Assembly: GCA_026168455.1 (NCBI GenBank)
Contig: CM047426.1
Span: 41,806,307-41,870,306, forward strand
Direction: 5' to 3'
Length of the DNA: 64,000 nucleotides
Origin: Theocolax elegans
Lineage: Eukaryota; Arthropoda; Insecta; Hymenoptera; Cerocephalidae
Below, piece by piece: positions 21,600 through 32,299 of this stretch. Below the pieces are notes generated by a model. It was not told where the DNA came from. It saw only the letters and a program-made list of their open reading frames with translations, and did no database searches. A program made the position numbers and the translations under genes. Every line of letters begins with the position of its first letter. Position 1 is the first letter of the stretch.

Positions 21600-22253
21600 T
21601 TACTCACACTGTTGTAAAAAAAATTTATCAATTGCTTCAAAAACGTACCTTGAAACCATTGATAGTTCATCCCAAATTACAATTTTTATATATTTTTTAT
21701 CCTAAATTATAAATTTTAATATATTTTTTAAATAAGTACCATATTTTGAATTAGGATCTATATTACATGTTGATTGTTCATTAATATTTAACGGTAACTT
21801 AAATGTACTATGCACAGTTTTTCCATTAAATAATAAATTAGCAGCAATACCAGTCCAAGCCATTGTGATAAAAGATACATTCATTGACATTAAATATGTA
21901 ATAATAACATTATGTAAATAACTCTTACCACTCCCACCAGGTCCATCAATAAAATTATATTTACAGCCAAGGTTATTAATCGTTGCATTGATGACCAAAT
22001 CATATATTTGTTTTTGTTTAATCGTTAAAGAACTTATCAAAGCTTCTAATGTATTAGTATAATTATATGCATTTAAATCATTATTATCATAATCATTTAC
22101 TTCATAATTATCTATATTGGGTATATGAAAATCATTTAATTTCATTCCATGTAATGACAAAATTTTTTCAAAATTATTCAAAGCTTTTTTTTCACCTTGA
22201 ATATTTGGTAGTTTTGGAATCCATAAAATGAATTTTATGTTTATTATATAAAT
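21600..22253 (-). pseudogene. Helitron (PIF1-like) helicase fragment
   Basis: A minus-strand frame from 22253 down encodes LTIKQKQIYDLVINA, the Walker A block FIDGPGGSGKSYL, and MAWTGIAANLLFNGKTVHS with FKLPLNINEQSTCNI. After one in-frame TAG (plus 21702-21704) it continues with the Walker B block KIVIWDELSMVSR and ends at TAA (21600-21602). This is the ATPase core of the PIF1-like helicase of Helitron Rep/Hel proteins, normally a ~1,500-residue protein. The Rep nuclease and later helicase motifs are absent. The frame is open right up to 22253, where the gypsy element begins, so the gypsy insertion or its rearrangement cut it. Confidence 0.85.
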
Positions 22254-22692
22254 TGTAACGGTTTTGCTATTTTTAATAACAATAAATAAAATAATAATCC
22301 AGAACCGTTAAAATAATAGTCTCATTTACGCGATCAGCCGCTCAGTAATAATACGACTATAATAAGCCGTATAGGCGGAGGCGGCGGTAATCTTTATTTA
22401 GCGAAACGCGTATATTGACCTGCGTTTCGCGCGCTGCGACGCGCCTGTATTATTGTTTTTCCCGAATACATTTATTTTAATTATTAATTAAATATTGCAT
22501 TGTTGCTTATTTTGTTGTTTACCCCTTTTTCTCGCGTTTCGCTAAGTAAAGATTACCGCCGCCTCCGCCTATACGGCTTACTATAGTCGTATTATTACTG
22601 AGCGGCCGATCGTGTAAATGAGACTATTATTTTAACGGTTCTGAATTATTATTATTTTATTTATTGTTATTAAAAATAGCAAAACCGTTACA
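22254..22692 (+). repeat. 5' LTR replaced by a head-to-head LTR inverted repeat
   Basis: Only the right ~280 bases (22411-22692) match the 3' LTR in direct orientation. Bases 22254-22410 are the reverse complement of the LTR's own last 160 bases (22533-22692). The two arms are nearly identical and share variants, such as aataacaataaataaaa, that the 3' LTR lacks, so the inverted arm was copied from this LTR. The normal U3 (about 520 bp at 29788-30300 in the 3' LTR) is missing, and with it probably the promoter. Confidence 0.9.
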
Positions 22693-22710
22693 TGGCGCCC
22701 AACGTGCATG
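22693..22710 (+). promoter_or_regulatory. Primer-binding site
   Basis: TGGCGCCCAACGTGC starts one base after the LTR end CGTTACA. TGGCGCC complements the 3' end of a tRNA ending GGCGCCA, the class used by many Ty3/gypsy elements and retroviruses (tRNA-Lys type). The particular tRNA is not proven. The next ~980 nt (22711-23693) are AT-rich untranslated leader. Confidence 0.8.
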
Positions 22711-23693
22711 GTCATTAGCGTTACGCGTAATAGTTATAAATAATAGTCTAAAAATTAAATTTCTAATATTTAAAAATTTTCAATTCAGTCAATAGGCGTG
22801 TTAAATTAAGAGATCTTATTTCGAGCATTTCGAGAGCGAGCGAGCGCATTGTTTACGTTTCGCGGTGATTCGCGGTGTTTACGCTGCGAATAATATTCGA
22901 ATATTGTACTTTCTATACATTTCGAAATTATTCTTTTGAATCTTATATTATTCGAATTGTAAATCGATTTTCCTTTTCGATTTAATTTTAGCGTATCGCG
23001 AATTAATTAATTATTTCGTGCTTCTTTTATTATTTATTTGTTTATTTAAATAATTATTAGCGACACCGCAGAAAATATAATTATTGCTTTTCTAATAATT
23101 TCTCGTAAACTGTATAATCGCAATTTAGGTTGAGTTAGTCTATTTCGCGTGCGTGTGTGTAAGTGTGTGTGTGATTTACGCGGTAAATATAAGTATTGTA
23201 GCGTATCGCGGTACATGTATGTAGGTGTATGTAAGCGTGTGCGCAAATAAAGTAAATTAATTTATTTTTTTTTTTAAAATTTGAATTCAATTTAATTTTT
23301 TTTGTTGTTATTATAAATTATTAAAATAATTTTTATAGCGTTTCTTCGCAATTTAAAATTTTGTCTTTTTTTAAATAATTATTATATTTAAACACTTTAT
23401 TTTAAATTCTTCAAATTTCTTGTATATTAAATTCGCTAATTCAATTTAATTCTATTTTTTTTTTGTAAACAATTGAAAAATTTATTTTTAACAAATTACA
23501 GATTTGTAATATTTTGTTTTTTTACAAAGTGGTTGATCTTAGTAAATTTAATTTGGTTAAGCGAATTTGCGCATAATTTAATAGCGATTCGCAATTATTT
23601 TGTAATTTGTTTAATAAATTTTTTTTAATTGTGAGAATTTATTTTGCCAATAAGGCCTAAAATTTAAATTTTATTTAATTTTTATAATTCAAA

Positions 23694-25883
23694 ATGGCGT
23701 GTATGAACGAGTGTGATTTCGATCAAACGTACGGAGTTGAGATCCAAGGATGGATTTTGAATTTAACAGCTGATCAATTCGATTCCGTCCTCGATCAGCT
23801 AGAATTGACGCGCGACGGTACGCCCTTTGTACGTGTAGACAGGTTATATAGGCGTTTACGCGGCGATTATACAGCCGCGGATTTCGTCCAGTCAACTAGT
23901 GACGATGATTTAGTTTCGCGGACTCGTCGTGAACAAAAACTCTGCACCATTTTGAAACATGCGAAATTTAGCGAAGAAGCGCAAGTACAGATTGCGCACA
24001 GACAATTTGAAAATCTCAATCGAGCGGATGAGAGCGGATTCTCTCCGCTTTCCAATAGCTCGAAGTCAAATGACGATCAACTTGCCGATTCCGATGCGGA
24101 ATCGCAGCATAGCGAGGTTAACGCGGGAAATATCGCGGGGAACCTTGCGGAAAACGCGGCGGAAAACACCGCCGAAAATAATTGTAAATCAAATTTTGAA
24201 TTGACTTCGATAAAAACGCTTAACACAACCATACCGGTAAGGCCAATTCCTACCATTTCGACCGCGATGATAACGACCGCTACTACAACTACGTACTCGA
24301 CGACGCAAGCAGCGAGTACGCATTTACAATCAAGAGGTGCGATACCAAAAACGGTATTTTCTTCAAAAGAAAATAATAAAATAGATAATGATATCGTTTT
24401 ATGTGCATTAGCTAATGGCGTAGTCTACAACGCTCCAAGGGGTTTAGCCCTGGAGTTGAGTAGAACGCAATCGCTTGCCTTTCAACAAGAGAAGGAGTTG
24501 AATTATCTAAGGCAGCAATTAGCGGATTTTGCGACGAGTACGCAGCTTCCGACGCAAACGTCAATTGCGGCGGAAAAGCAGCGGAAAAATCGCAAAAGTG
24601 TTAATTTTCAAGATACTTTTAATTTAAATTATTTTGAAACGAATAAGCATCCTGAAGCACCTCAAGCGGTATTACACACGCAAACGGAAAAGTCGCTTGG
24701 ATCGCGTTTAAACGCAAACGCGTTAAATTTTCCGACTCCTACGTCAAATTTCTCGTCTCTGCCAGCTCCTGCGGATTGGCAAGAGTCTGGAAGGGGGGAA
24801 AATGTGCCTGTAGTTACAAGCGATCAACTTACGCAAATCTTGTCGAATATGTCGACTAGAGCGCCTATACAGTCACATGACGTAGGTCGCACAGTTCGCC
24901 AGTGGAATATTAAGTTTTCCGGCGAAAAACGCGAAAGCATCGAAGAATTTATTCAGCGCGTGGAAGAATGTCGCAAGTTAGCGCATATTTCTGACACGGA
25001 TTTGCTGAATGCTTTTTCGGAATTATTAACTGGCGTAGCGCTACATTGGTATCGCCAATCGCGGAAAGATTGGAATACTTGGGCTGATTTTTGCAATGCT
25101 GCTCGACGATGTTATGGCGTCGAACAGAACTTTCAGCAGCGCTTAATGGCGGAAGCGCAAGCACGCAAGCAGGGTAGAGAAGAACCTGCTCGTGATTACA
25201 TATTCTGTCTGCTAACTATATTTAGCAGAATGAATGCGCCTCCAAGTACGCAGTTTCAGCTAGACATGTTGTATGCTAACATGTTGCCGTCTGTTCGGAA
25301 ATTAGTTCCGAAAGAAAAAGTCACAAGCGTCGATAGGCTTGTGCAGCTAGCTCGTCAGGCGGAAGAGCTTATCGAGGAAGAGCGGAATTTTCCCGCGCCT
25401 CCGCCGCCAGAAAAGAGCGTTCTGCCTTCTGTGGCTTATAAGCAGCCAGATACCAGAGGTAAGAAGGGCGGAAAAGCTGCTAGCGATGATGCTACGGTAA
25501 AAGTAGCGAGTATCGTAGAACCGACAATGGAAAATTTGGCCAAACTCTTAGAGAAGATGCTAGATGAAAGATTTAGCAAATATGCGAATTCGTTTGCGAA
25601 TTCCGCCAATAAGAAAGGTCAAACCGCGCGTAATTTCCATAAACCAGGTGCGCCGAAAGCAGCAAAGAATGTTTCTGATAAGCCATCTGGCGTGACTAGT
25701 ACCGAGAGGAAGGATGATGGTAAAAATAAATCATCCATTACTAATGGAAAATCCGCGCGTAGTCGCAACCGCGATAAGAAAGCAGGTCCCAAAGAGCGTG
25801 TGTACTGCTATCGCTGCGGTTGGCCCGGGTATATCAAGACGGATTGTCCTGAGTGCTCGGGAAACGAGAAAAGGGGCGAATAG
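23694..25883 (+). CDS. gag: Gypsy Gag polyprotein
   Basis: 729 codons, ATG to TAG, uninterrupted. Residues 1-110 form an acidic N-terminal region, followed by a low-complexity Ser/Ala/Asn/Thr-rich stretch. From about residue 400 (RQWNIKFSGEKRESIEEFIQ) through about 560 lies the Retrotrans_gag capsid domain, with ALHWYRQSRKDWNTW and EPARDYIF typical of the family. A basic, Lys-rich tail follows. The C-terminal knuckle C705-x2-C708-x4-Y713-x4-C718 has Tyr where nucleocapsid knuckles have His, which should weaken zinc binding. The frame overlaps pol by 31 nt, and the run AAAAGGGG (25869-25876) lies in the overlap as a possible -1 slip region. Gag forms the virus-like particle and packages RNA. 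Confidence 0.93.
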   Translation: MACMNECDFDQTYGVEIQGWILNLTADQFDSVLDQLELTRDGTPFVRVDRLYRRLRGDYTAADFVQSTSDDDLVSRTRREQKLCTILKHAKFSEEAQVQIAHRQFENLNRADESGFSPLSNSSKSNDDQLADSDAESQHSEVNAGNIAGNLAENAAENTAENNCKSNFELTSIKTLNTTIPVRPIPTISTAMITTATTTTYSTTQAASTHLQSRGAIPKTVFSSKENNKIDNDIVLCALANGVVYNAPRGLALELSRTQSLAFQQEKELNYLRQQLADFATSTQLPTQTSIAAEKQRKNRKSVNFQDTFNLNYFETNKHPEAPQAVLHTQTEKSLGSRLNANALNFPTPTSNFSSLPAPADWQESGRGENVPVVTSDQLTQILSNMSTRAPIQSHDVGRTVRQWNIKFSGEKRESIEEFIQRVEECRKLAHISDTDLLNAFSELLTGVALHWYRQSRKDWNTWADFCNAARRCYGVEQNFQQRLMAEAQARKQGREEPARDYIFCLLTIFSRMNAPPSTQFQLDMLYANMLPSVRKLVPKEKVTSVDRLVQLARQAEELIEEERNFPAPPPPEKSVLPSVAYKQPDTRGKKGGKAASDDATVKVASIVEPTMENLAKLLEKMLDERFSKYANSFANSANKKGQTARNFHKPGAPKAAKNVSDKPSGVTSTERKDDGKNKSSITNGKSARSRNRDKKAGPKERVYCYRCGWPGYIKTDCPECSGNEKRGE

Positions 25884-28800
25884 ATAAGGTCCCTATCGCC
25901 CCAATTATTAGTGAGACCTCTGATGGTGATAAGTCACAATCAGTACCTGCGCAAACGGAAAAAGTGCCCTCGCTTTTGCCTGTCGGAGTGGACAGACAAT
26001 CAGCGGAAAAAGGTGTTTGCGATTCCCGCGCTGAAACGCCAGTGGAGGAGGAAACTCCGCAGTTTACTCGCTGGTGGCTGCAGATTGGAATCGGTGGATT
26101 CCGCGTACGCGCTTTGTACGATTCAGGGGCGGCTCGCACGGTTATTAATTCCTTAGGCTTGCAGATTGCGTCAGCCATTGGAAAACCGCTTACACCTTAT
26201 ACTCGACCAGGAGCACGACTCGCTAACGGTCAAAGTGTTCCAATCCTTGGACGCTTGGAACTGCCGTTTGATTTAGCGAATGAACGCCATTACTTGGACG
26301 TACTAGTGATGAGCGATCTCGACGCCGACTGCATTCTCGGTGCCGATTTTATTCGTGCGTTTAATGCTGTTTTGTTGCCCCGTGAAAATCAGTTAGTGAT
26401 TGAGAAAGTAGCCGAAGCAATTCAGCTTGAAGTATCTGCTATCGGCATTGGCGATGTATGTACGCTAGCTGCCGTCGGCTTAGCAGATATTGACGAAGCG
26501 CAACGCAAACAACTCAATGAGTTGTTGGAAAAGCGTTTGACTGCTCCGAATGCAAAGCTAGGCTGTACTAACTTAGCTGAGCATGAAATTGATGTGGGCG
26601 GTTCGCGTCCCATCAAACAGCGCTATTATCCGGTGTCTCAGAAGATCGAGCAAGAGATGCACGCTCAAGTGCAACAGATGCTTGACGCGGGGATAATTCG
26701 CCCGTCAACGAGCGAGTGGTCGAGCCCAGTAGTCATGGTGCGGAAATCTAACGGTACCTATAGATTCTGCATCGACTACCGAAAGCTCAATTCCGTCTCG
26801 AAGACCTGCGCTTATCCGCTTCCCTATATGGAGATTATTTTGCGTAAACTTCAAAGGGCACGCTACATAAGCACGCTGGATTTAAGCAGCGCATACCATC
26901 AGATTCCGATGAAAAAGGGATCGTAACATCTGACGGCTTTCACGGTGCCTGGCTTAGGCTTATATGAGTTTACTCGTATGCCGTACGGCGTGGCGGGGGG
27001 GCCCGCTACGTTCCAGCAACTCATTGATAGGGTGATAGGCCCTGAATTGGAACCGTACGCATTTTCGTATCTCGATGACGTTATTATCGTCACCGAGACA
27101 TTCGAAGAGCATCTCAAATGGCTTGAGCATGTCCTAAAGCGGGTTGCCGACGCCGGACTTACAATTAACCGTGATAAAAGCGAATTTTGCCGCAGTGAGG
27201 TTAAATACCTTGGCGTATTGGTGAATCGCGATGGATTTCGCCCTGATCCGGACAAGATAGCGCCGATCGTGGATTATCCCGCGCCAACTAACCTCAAAAA
27301 GCTACGCTCTTTCCTCGGCATGGCTTCATGGTATAGAAAATTTCTAGAGGATTTTGCTACGCTTGCGGAACCGCTTACCAAGCTAACAAAGAAAAATGTT
27401 AAATTTGAGTGGGGCGAGGAACAACAGTTCGCTTTTGAACAAATCAAAGCGTTGATAGCATCTGCGCCTATCCTCCATCGGCCATCTTTCGAGCATCAGT
27501 TCGTTATTCAGACTGACGCTAGCGACACTGGCTTAGGAGCGGTTTTAACGCAAACTATCGACGGAGAAGAGCGAGTACTTAGTTTCGCCAGTCGTACGTT
27601 AAACGCGGCGGAACGTAACTACTCGGTTACCGAACGAGAGTGCTTAGCTGTATTATGGGCCGTGGAAAAATTCCGCTCATATGTAGAAGGTTATCGCTTT
27701 AAGGTTATAACAGACCATAGCAGTTTAAAATGGCTGTGTAACTTGCGTAACCCTACTGGACGCTTAGCGCGTTGGGCACTTAAGCTCCAAAGCTATGATT
27801 ATGAGATCGAGCACCGCAAAGGATCTCTTAACGTTGTGCCTGACGCCCTCTCTCGTGCATTCGAAGACGACTCGGATTGCGACATCGCTGTCGTAAGTTT
27901 GCCGTACAATACACAAGATGAGTGGTATACGCAAAAACTTGCGAATGTCAGCGGAAATCCGGAAAAATACCAAGACTGGAAGGTGCTTGGAGGTAGATTA
28001 TATCATTATAAGCCTGACCCTTCCATAGATGACTATTTCGAAGACGAAGACGCTTGGAAACTGGCGGTACCGCAGGAGAAACGTCAACAAGTTCTCTGCG
28101 AGAATCATGATGAGCCAACTGCTGGACATCTTGGCCGAAACAAAACGTATCAGCGGATAGCGCGATACTATTATTGGCCTGCGATGCTTAAAGATATCGC
28201 CGAATTTGTGCGGAATTGCTCGACTTGCCAGCAATGTAAAGTGCCACAGCAGGCTCCTGCAGGTTTCATGGGAAAACGTGTTATTTCGCGTCCATGGGAA
28301 ACCGTTGCAGGTGATATCATGGGACCGTTTCCGCGTTCTTCGCATGGATTTGAATATCTTTTAATATTCATGGACTTATTCACTCGTTGGATAGAGTGTA
28401 TCCCTATACGGAAAGCGAACTCGCATACCATTCGGCGCGAGCTGAATGAGCGTGTTTTCTTGCGTTTCGGCGTGCCTGATGTTTTTCATTCCGACAATGG
28501 CACGGAGTTTAAGAATGCTGCTATGGAGCAATTCTTAGCTGAACACGGCGTGGTTCATACTACGATTCCGCCTTACCATGCACAGGCGAATCCTGTAGAA
28601 CGCGTTAATCGCACGATAAAAACGATGATTACTTCGTTTATCGAGGCGAATCATAAAACATGGGACGCTCACATCTCTGAGCTCATGTTCGCGTATAATA
28701 CCGCCGTGCAAGATTCTACCGGCGCAAGTCCTGCTTTCCTAAATATGGGAAGAAACCCTGTTCCGCCGAAAAGCTTGCGGAAAACAGAAGATCAAGCCGT

Positions 28801-29497
28801 CGCCGACAGCGAAGCCGCAGCAGCTGTTCAAAATTGGCAACAGCGTATGCAAACGTTGCCAGAGCTGCAAGCTCAAGCTGCTGAACGAGCGACATGCGCA
28901 CAAGCCCGTCAGGCCGAATATTATAATTCAAAACGCCGCGATGTACAATTTGCCGTGGGACAAAAGGTTTCTAAGCGGAATCGTATACTTTCGTCCGCTG
29001 CCCAAGGCATAGCTGCTAAGCTAGCTCCGAAGTACATCGGACCTTTTATTGTTTCGGCGTTACTCGGCTCAAACGTGGTAGAGCTCATCGACAATGATGG
29101 AAAAGAAGCAGGTAAATGCCACATAAGTGATATTAAGCCATTCTACGGAGACCAAACGGACGTATCTGTGGAGAGTAGATTAAATCGAGAGGATGCGACG
29201 AGGGACAGCGAGGGATTAAGCGCAGAGCGAAGAGCTAGCGACGAGTCCAACGATAATGATCCTGTGAGCGCGAACGCACTGCGTAAGCGAGGTAGGCCGC
29301 GCAAAACTCGGGTAATTGTTAATCGTATGACTGCGGTAGATCGTGCCCCTTCTAACGAGCGATTAAACGCGAATACTGTTGTATACGCGAATCCTCCGAC
29401 GACGGAAATTAGGCGCGGAAGGCCGAAGGGTTCAAAGAACAAGCCCGTATCCCCGGTGAAAACGATCGAACAGCGCACTCGGTCGCAGAAACCGTAA
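25853..29497 (+). pseudogene. pol: Gypsy Pol (PR-RT-RNase H-IN-AT-hook), one stop codon
   Basis: One continuous frame, -1 relative to gag, broken only by TAA at 26924-26926. Protease: LYDSGAART with catalytic D90. RT: PVVMVRKSNGTYRFCIDYRK before the stop, and PYGVAGGPATFQ and YLDD (residues 42-45 after the second start, 26945) beyond it. RNase H: QTDASDTGLGAVL, TERECLAV, TDHSSLKWL. Integrase: H388/H395 with C425/C428, then the catalytic triad D457, D517 (SDNGTEF), E552. A GPF-type module (KYIGPFIV) follows, then two AT-hooks, KRGRPRK (about residue 781) and RRGRPKG (about 823). The stop falls inside RT between the IPMKKGS and HLTAF blocks. Everything else looks functional, so pol is dead by one nonsense change unless it is read through. 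Confidence 0.92.
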
Positions 29498-29787
29498 ATG
29501 TTCCTTTGAGCGATTGATGTATCTACGCGTACCTTTTCTCCGATTTTGTAATCTTCGTAAGGCGTATCGCTCTTAATTGTTGTTATAATAAAGAGAGAAA
29601 TCCTTTATATGTTGGCCTGCTTACCATTTTCTTTTGTCTGATGTTTTGCTTACAAATAAATTTATTTTATTTATTTATAAATATTATTTATGTTAATTAC
29701 CTTTTTCATTTTGTCTTCTGGCCTAGAGAGAGAGTAGAAATGCAGAGCTGGTACGTCTTCGGCTACCCAGCGTCTGGAAGGGGGGAG
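29498..29787 (+). other. Gypsy 3' untranslated region and polypurine tract
   Basis: AT-rich 290 nt after the pol stop, ending in the purine run ggaaggggggag that abuts the 3' LTR. Such tracts prime plus-strand DNA synthesis. No env frame. Confidence 0.8.
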
Positions 29788-30589
29788 TGTAACGAATCAA
29801 TGTAATATTTGATTATATTACATTGCTCGTTACATTCTCTCTCTCTGTCTAGCCTATGTACTAATCATTATACAGCTGTTACAGGTCGGCGTTCGACGAT
29901 TTTCGGCGATTTTCGCGGACCTTCGTAAAGGTAAAAGTAGGGAAAGAGAGAGAGAGTTTTCGGTTCGTAAGTGCGAGAGCACTTAGATTAAACTCAACCG
30001 TGGAGCGACTAATCTCAACCGCCGAGAGATTAAAAGTCAACCGTGTGATTAATTGCCACTGACGTGAGAAACCTTGCGATTTGTTTTCTCCATATTTTGA
30101 TCGCCCTGTGCTTGTGATCCTGGTGCTGTGCTGGTGATCCAGTGAAGTTGCAATAGTTTGTTTGGCGACGACGCAGCCCAGGAAGCTAAAGAGAAGCGAC
30201 TACGCAGACTTCACCTGGTTGTTTGACCATCGATCGCGTCTCAAGCACTGTAAGTGCCAGTCTTGTAGTCTCTCTCTCTCTCTTTCTCTCTTTATTTATC
30301 TCGCGTGTATACTGACCTGCGTTTCGCGCGCTGCGACGCGCCTGTATTATTGTTTTTCCCGAATACATTTATTTCTGTTATTAATTAAATACTGCATTGT
30401 TGTTTATTTAATTGTTTACCCTCTTTTTCTCGCGTTTCGCTAAATAAAGATTACCGCCGCCTCCGCCTATACGGCTTATTATAGTTGTATTATTACTGAG
30501 CGGCCGATCGCATAGAGACTATTATTTTAACGGTAGTTAATTGTTATTATCTTTTTGTATTTATATTTAAAAATAGCAAAACCGTTACA
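29788..30589 (+). repeat. Gypsy 3' LTR (802 bp) with a terminal hairpin
   Basis: It begins TGTAACG and ends CGTTACA. The first 47 bases (29788-29834) fold back on themselves: TGTAACGA-at-CAATGTAATAT pairs with ATATTACATTG-c-TCGTTACA around a 6-nt loop. AATAAA occurs at about 30441. This LTR keeps the U3 that the 5' copy lacks. Confidence 0.92.
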
Positions 30590-31898
30590 ATATATATATA
30601 TGGGTGGTTCTCTGTGAAATCGGAGATGAAGAAAATGAATATAGCTATAACTGTGGGAATGTGTTTTAGCGGTGTCCAGTAGTTCTCCTGAATTTTTTTA
30701 GATTTTTTTGTGTCCATTATTTTAAGTTACAGAGAGACAAAGTTGACATTTTAGCACTTTTTTGCATTATATGACCATTTTCATGAATTTGTAGTTCCCA
30801 GGGAATGCATTTTTTACTTAAACATAAATATGACTTTTTTTTATATTTTCTGAATTTTTCATTAAAAATACTTTTAAAGTCATAAATGTATGCTGTCACG
30901 CTCTTACAAACCAATTATACCTTAAATAGTGAAAATCAGCAATTCTGCTTCAGTCTCGGGAAATCTAATGCTGTCTAAGAGATGTCTTTTTATAGTCAGA
31001 AACTGCCTATAAATTTCCAGAGTGATTTCAAGTCATTAAGATCACTTATGATCAAAATATCTGGGAAAAGTGCCCGAAATATTAATAGAAATGTATATTT
31101 GTTGCCTTATAACGATGAATCTTTCAGCGTGATCATTGCAAAAAAAATTCATTCGGTTACCTTGTAGTAGTAGAAAAACATCTCTACTTTTTCCAATATC
31201 AATCTAATCTACTGTAAGCTATTAAAAATGTAAATATTATTATATAAATATAAAACTTAATTTTTAATTGATTATAATGCTCCTTCCTCAACTGACGAAC
31301 TAGACTGTGAAAATCACTTCGTAGCAAGAAACTAACGAGATGAACAAGGCAGATACACACTACGTTTGCCTTTTAATTCAAAATTAACTAAACTTGGCAA
31401 TTCTTATCAACCTGCTGTGCAAACACTTATCACTCAACATCTGCCTACATCCTGGTCCAAAGCTTTTAATTGTATATTTTCGACGTTTCACTTACGTGGT
31501 GCAAACATCGTTTGGTTTTTACTGCTAATATTAAATAGATGTTTAGGCAAATTCGCATCAATGGCAAAGACCAATCGTTTCATCAAATTCTATGGTTACT
31601 GGCTAATTCAATGATAACTAATTTATTATATAAATTAAAAAAATTCTAATCTAATTATAAACTTTTGTCAAAGTATTTTTTCAAAACTGTATTTTTATAT
31701 AATTTTATCAATTGTTCGTAATCTTTAATCTGTATATACATTCAGAAAAAAATCCGGTTGTTTCAAACTATTTTTAAACTGTGGAATACTTCCGACTGAT
31801 ATTTCTGTTATTTTAACTGCACTATTACTATTTTTTTGACAATCCGAATCAATCAAATTTGTTGTTTCAAAAGTATTCTAGTAAAGAAATAGTACATT
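30590..31898. other. AT-rich intergenic DNA
   Basis: A short (AT)n tract follows the LTR end. No Helitron sequence continuing the cut frame at 22253 was recognised here, and no supportable ORF. An open frame at 30982-31167 has no known feature. Confidence 0.4.
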
Positions 31899-32011
31899 AC
31901 GATACAAGTGCGCAAAATAGGTGATTCCCACACGAGTCGGATTTGCCGCTCGACCGAAGCGAGGGTGGCAAAAAGACGAGTGTGGGAGTCACCTATGCGC
32001 ACGTGTATCGT
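31899..32011. repeat. 113-bp hairpin
   Basis: ACGATACA-a-GTGCGCA...ATAGGTGA-t-TCCCACACG on the left pairs with CGtGTGGGA-type sequence, TCACCTAT, gcGCAC and TGTATCGT on the right, around the loop gctcgaccgaagcgag. Related repeats with the core GTGCGCAAAATA occur at 34040-34075 in the opposite orientation. This suggests the two places are the ends of one element split by the gypsy relic. Confidence 0.8.
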
Positions 32012-32299
32012 ATATTATTTTTCCTAACGAATTGATTTTTCCTAACGAGTTGTAAAAGGGTTGTTCTCATACGTCAGGAGGGTTATACTCGTCCTGTGCA
32101 TATATTCAATGCACAGGAAATCACCGCAGTACCGAAATCAACTGTCTCACCATAGAGCTGGCAAATCGGTAAAATCACCTTTCGGGATGACCCGAGCTAG
32201 CCTTAAGCTCCGAGTGACGTTGTTGGCCCTGTGTACAATGTATGCACTTACCTAGTACACACTTATTCTTCCTCGATACTCGTGCTCGGCTCCTCAGAT
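32012..32299. other. Unassigned sequence between hairpin and LTR relic
   Basis: Moderate GC content. It holds the small inverted repeat CCTGTGCATA/TGCACAGG at about 32093-32118. No ORF. Confidence 0.35.

Larger units (their letters stand above)
22254..30589 (+). mobile_element. Ty3/gypsy LTR retrotransposon (gag-pol), nearly intact
   Basis: Order: rearranged 5' LTR (22254-22692), primer-binding site (22693), ~980-nt AT-rich leader, gag, pol in the -1 frame, purine tract GAAGGGGGGAG (29777-29787), and 3' LTR (29788-30589). The domain order PR-RT-RNase H-IN marks Ty3/gypsy, not copia or Bel/Pao. There is no env. LTR ends are TGTAACG...CGTTACA. The forward parts of the two LTRs differ by several percent, so the insertion is not very recent. 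No target duplication was found (aaat on the left, aata on the right), consistent with a rearranged left end. It interrupts a Helitron helicase frame. Confidence 0.93.
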
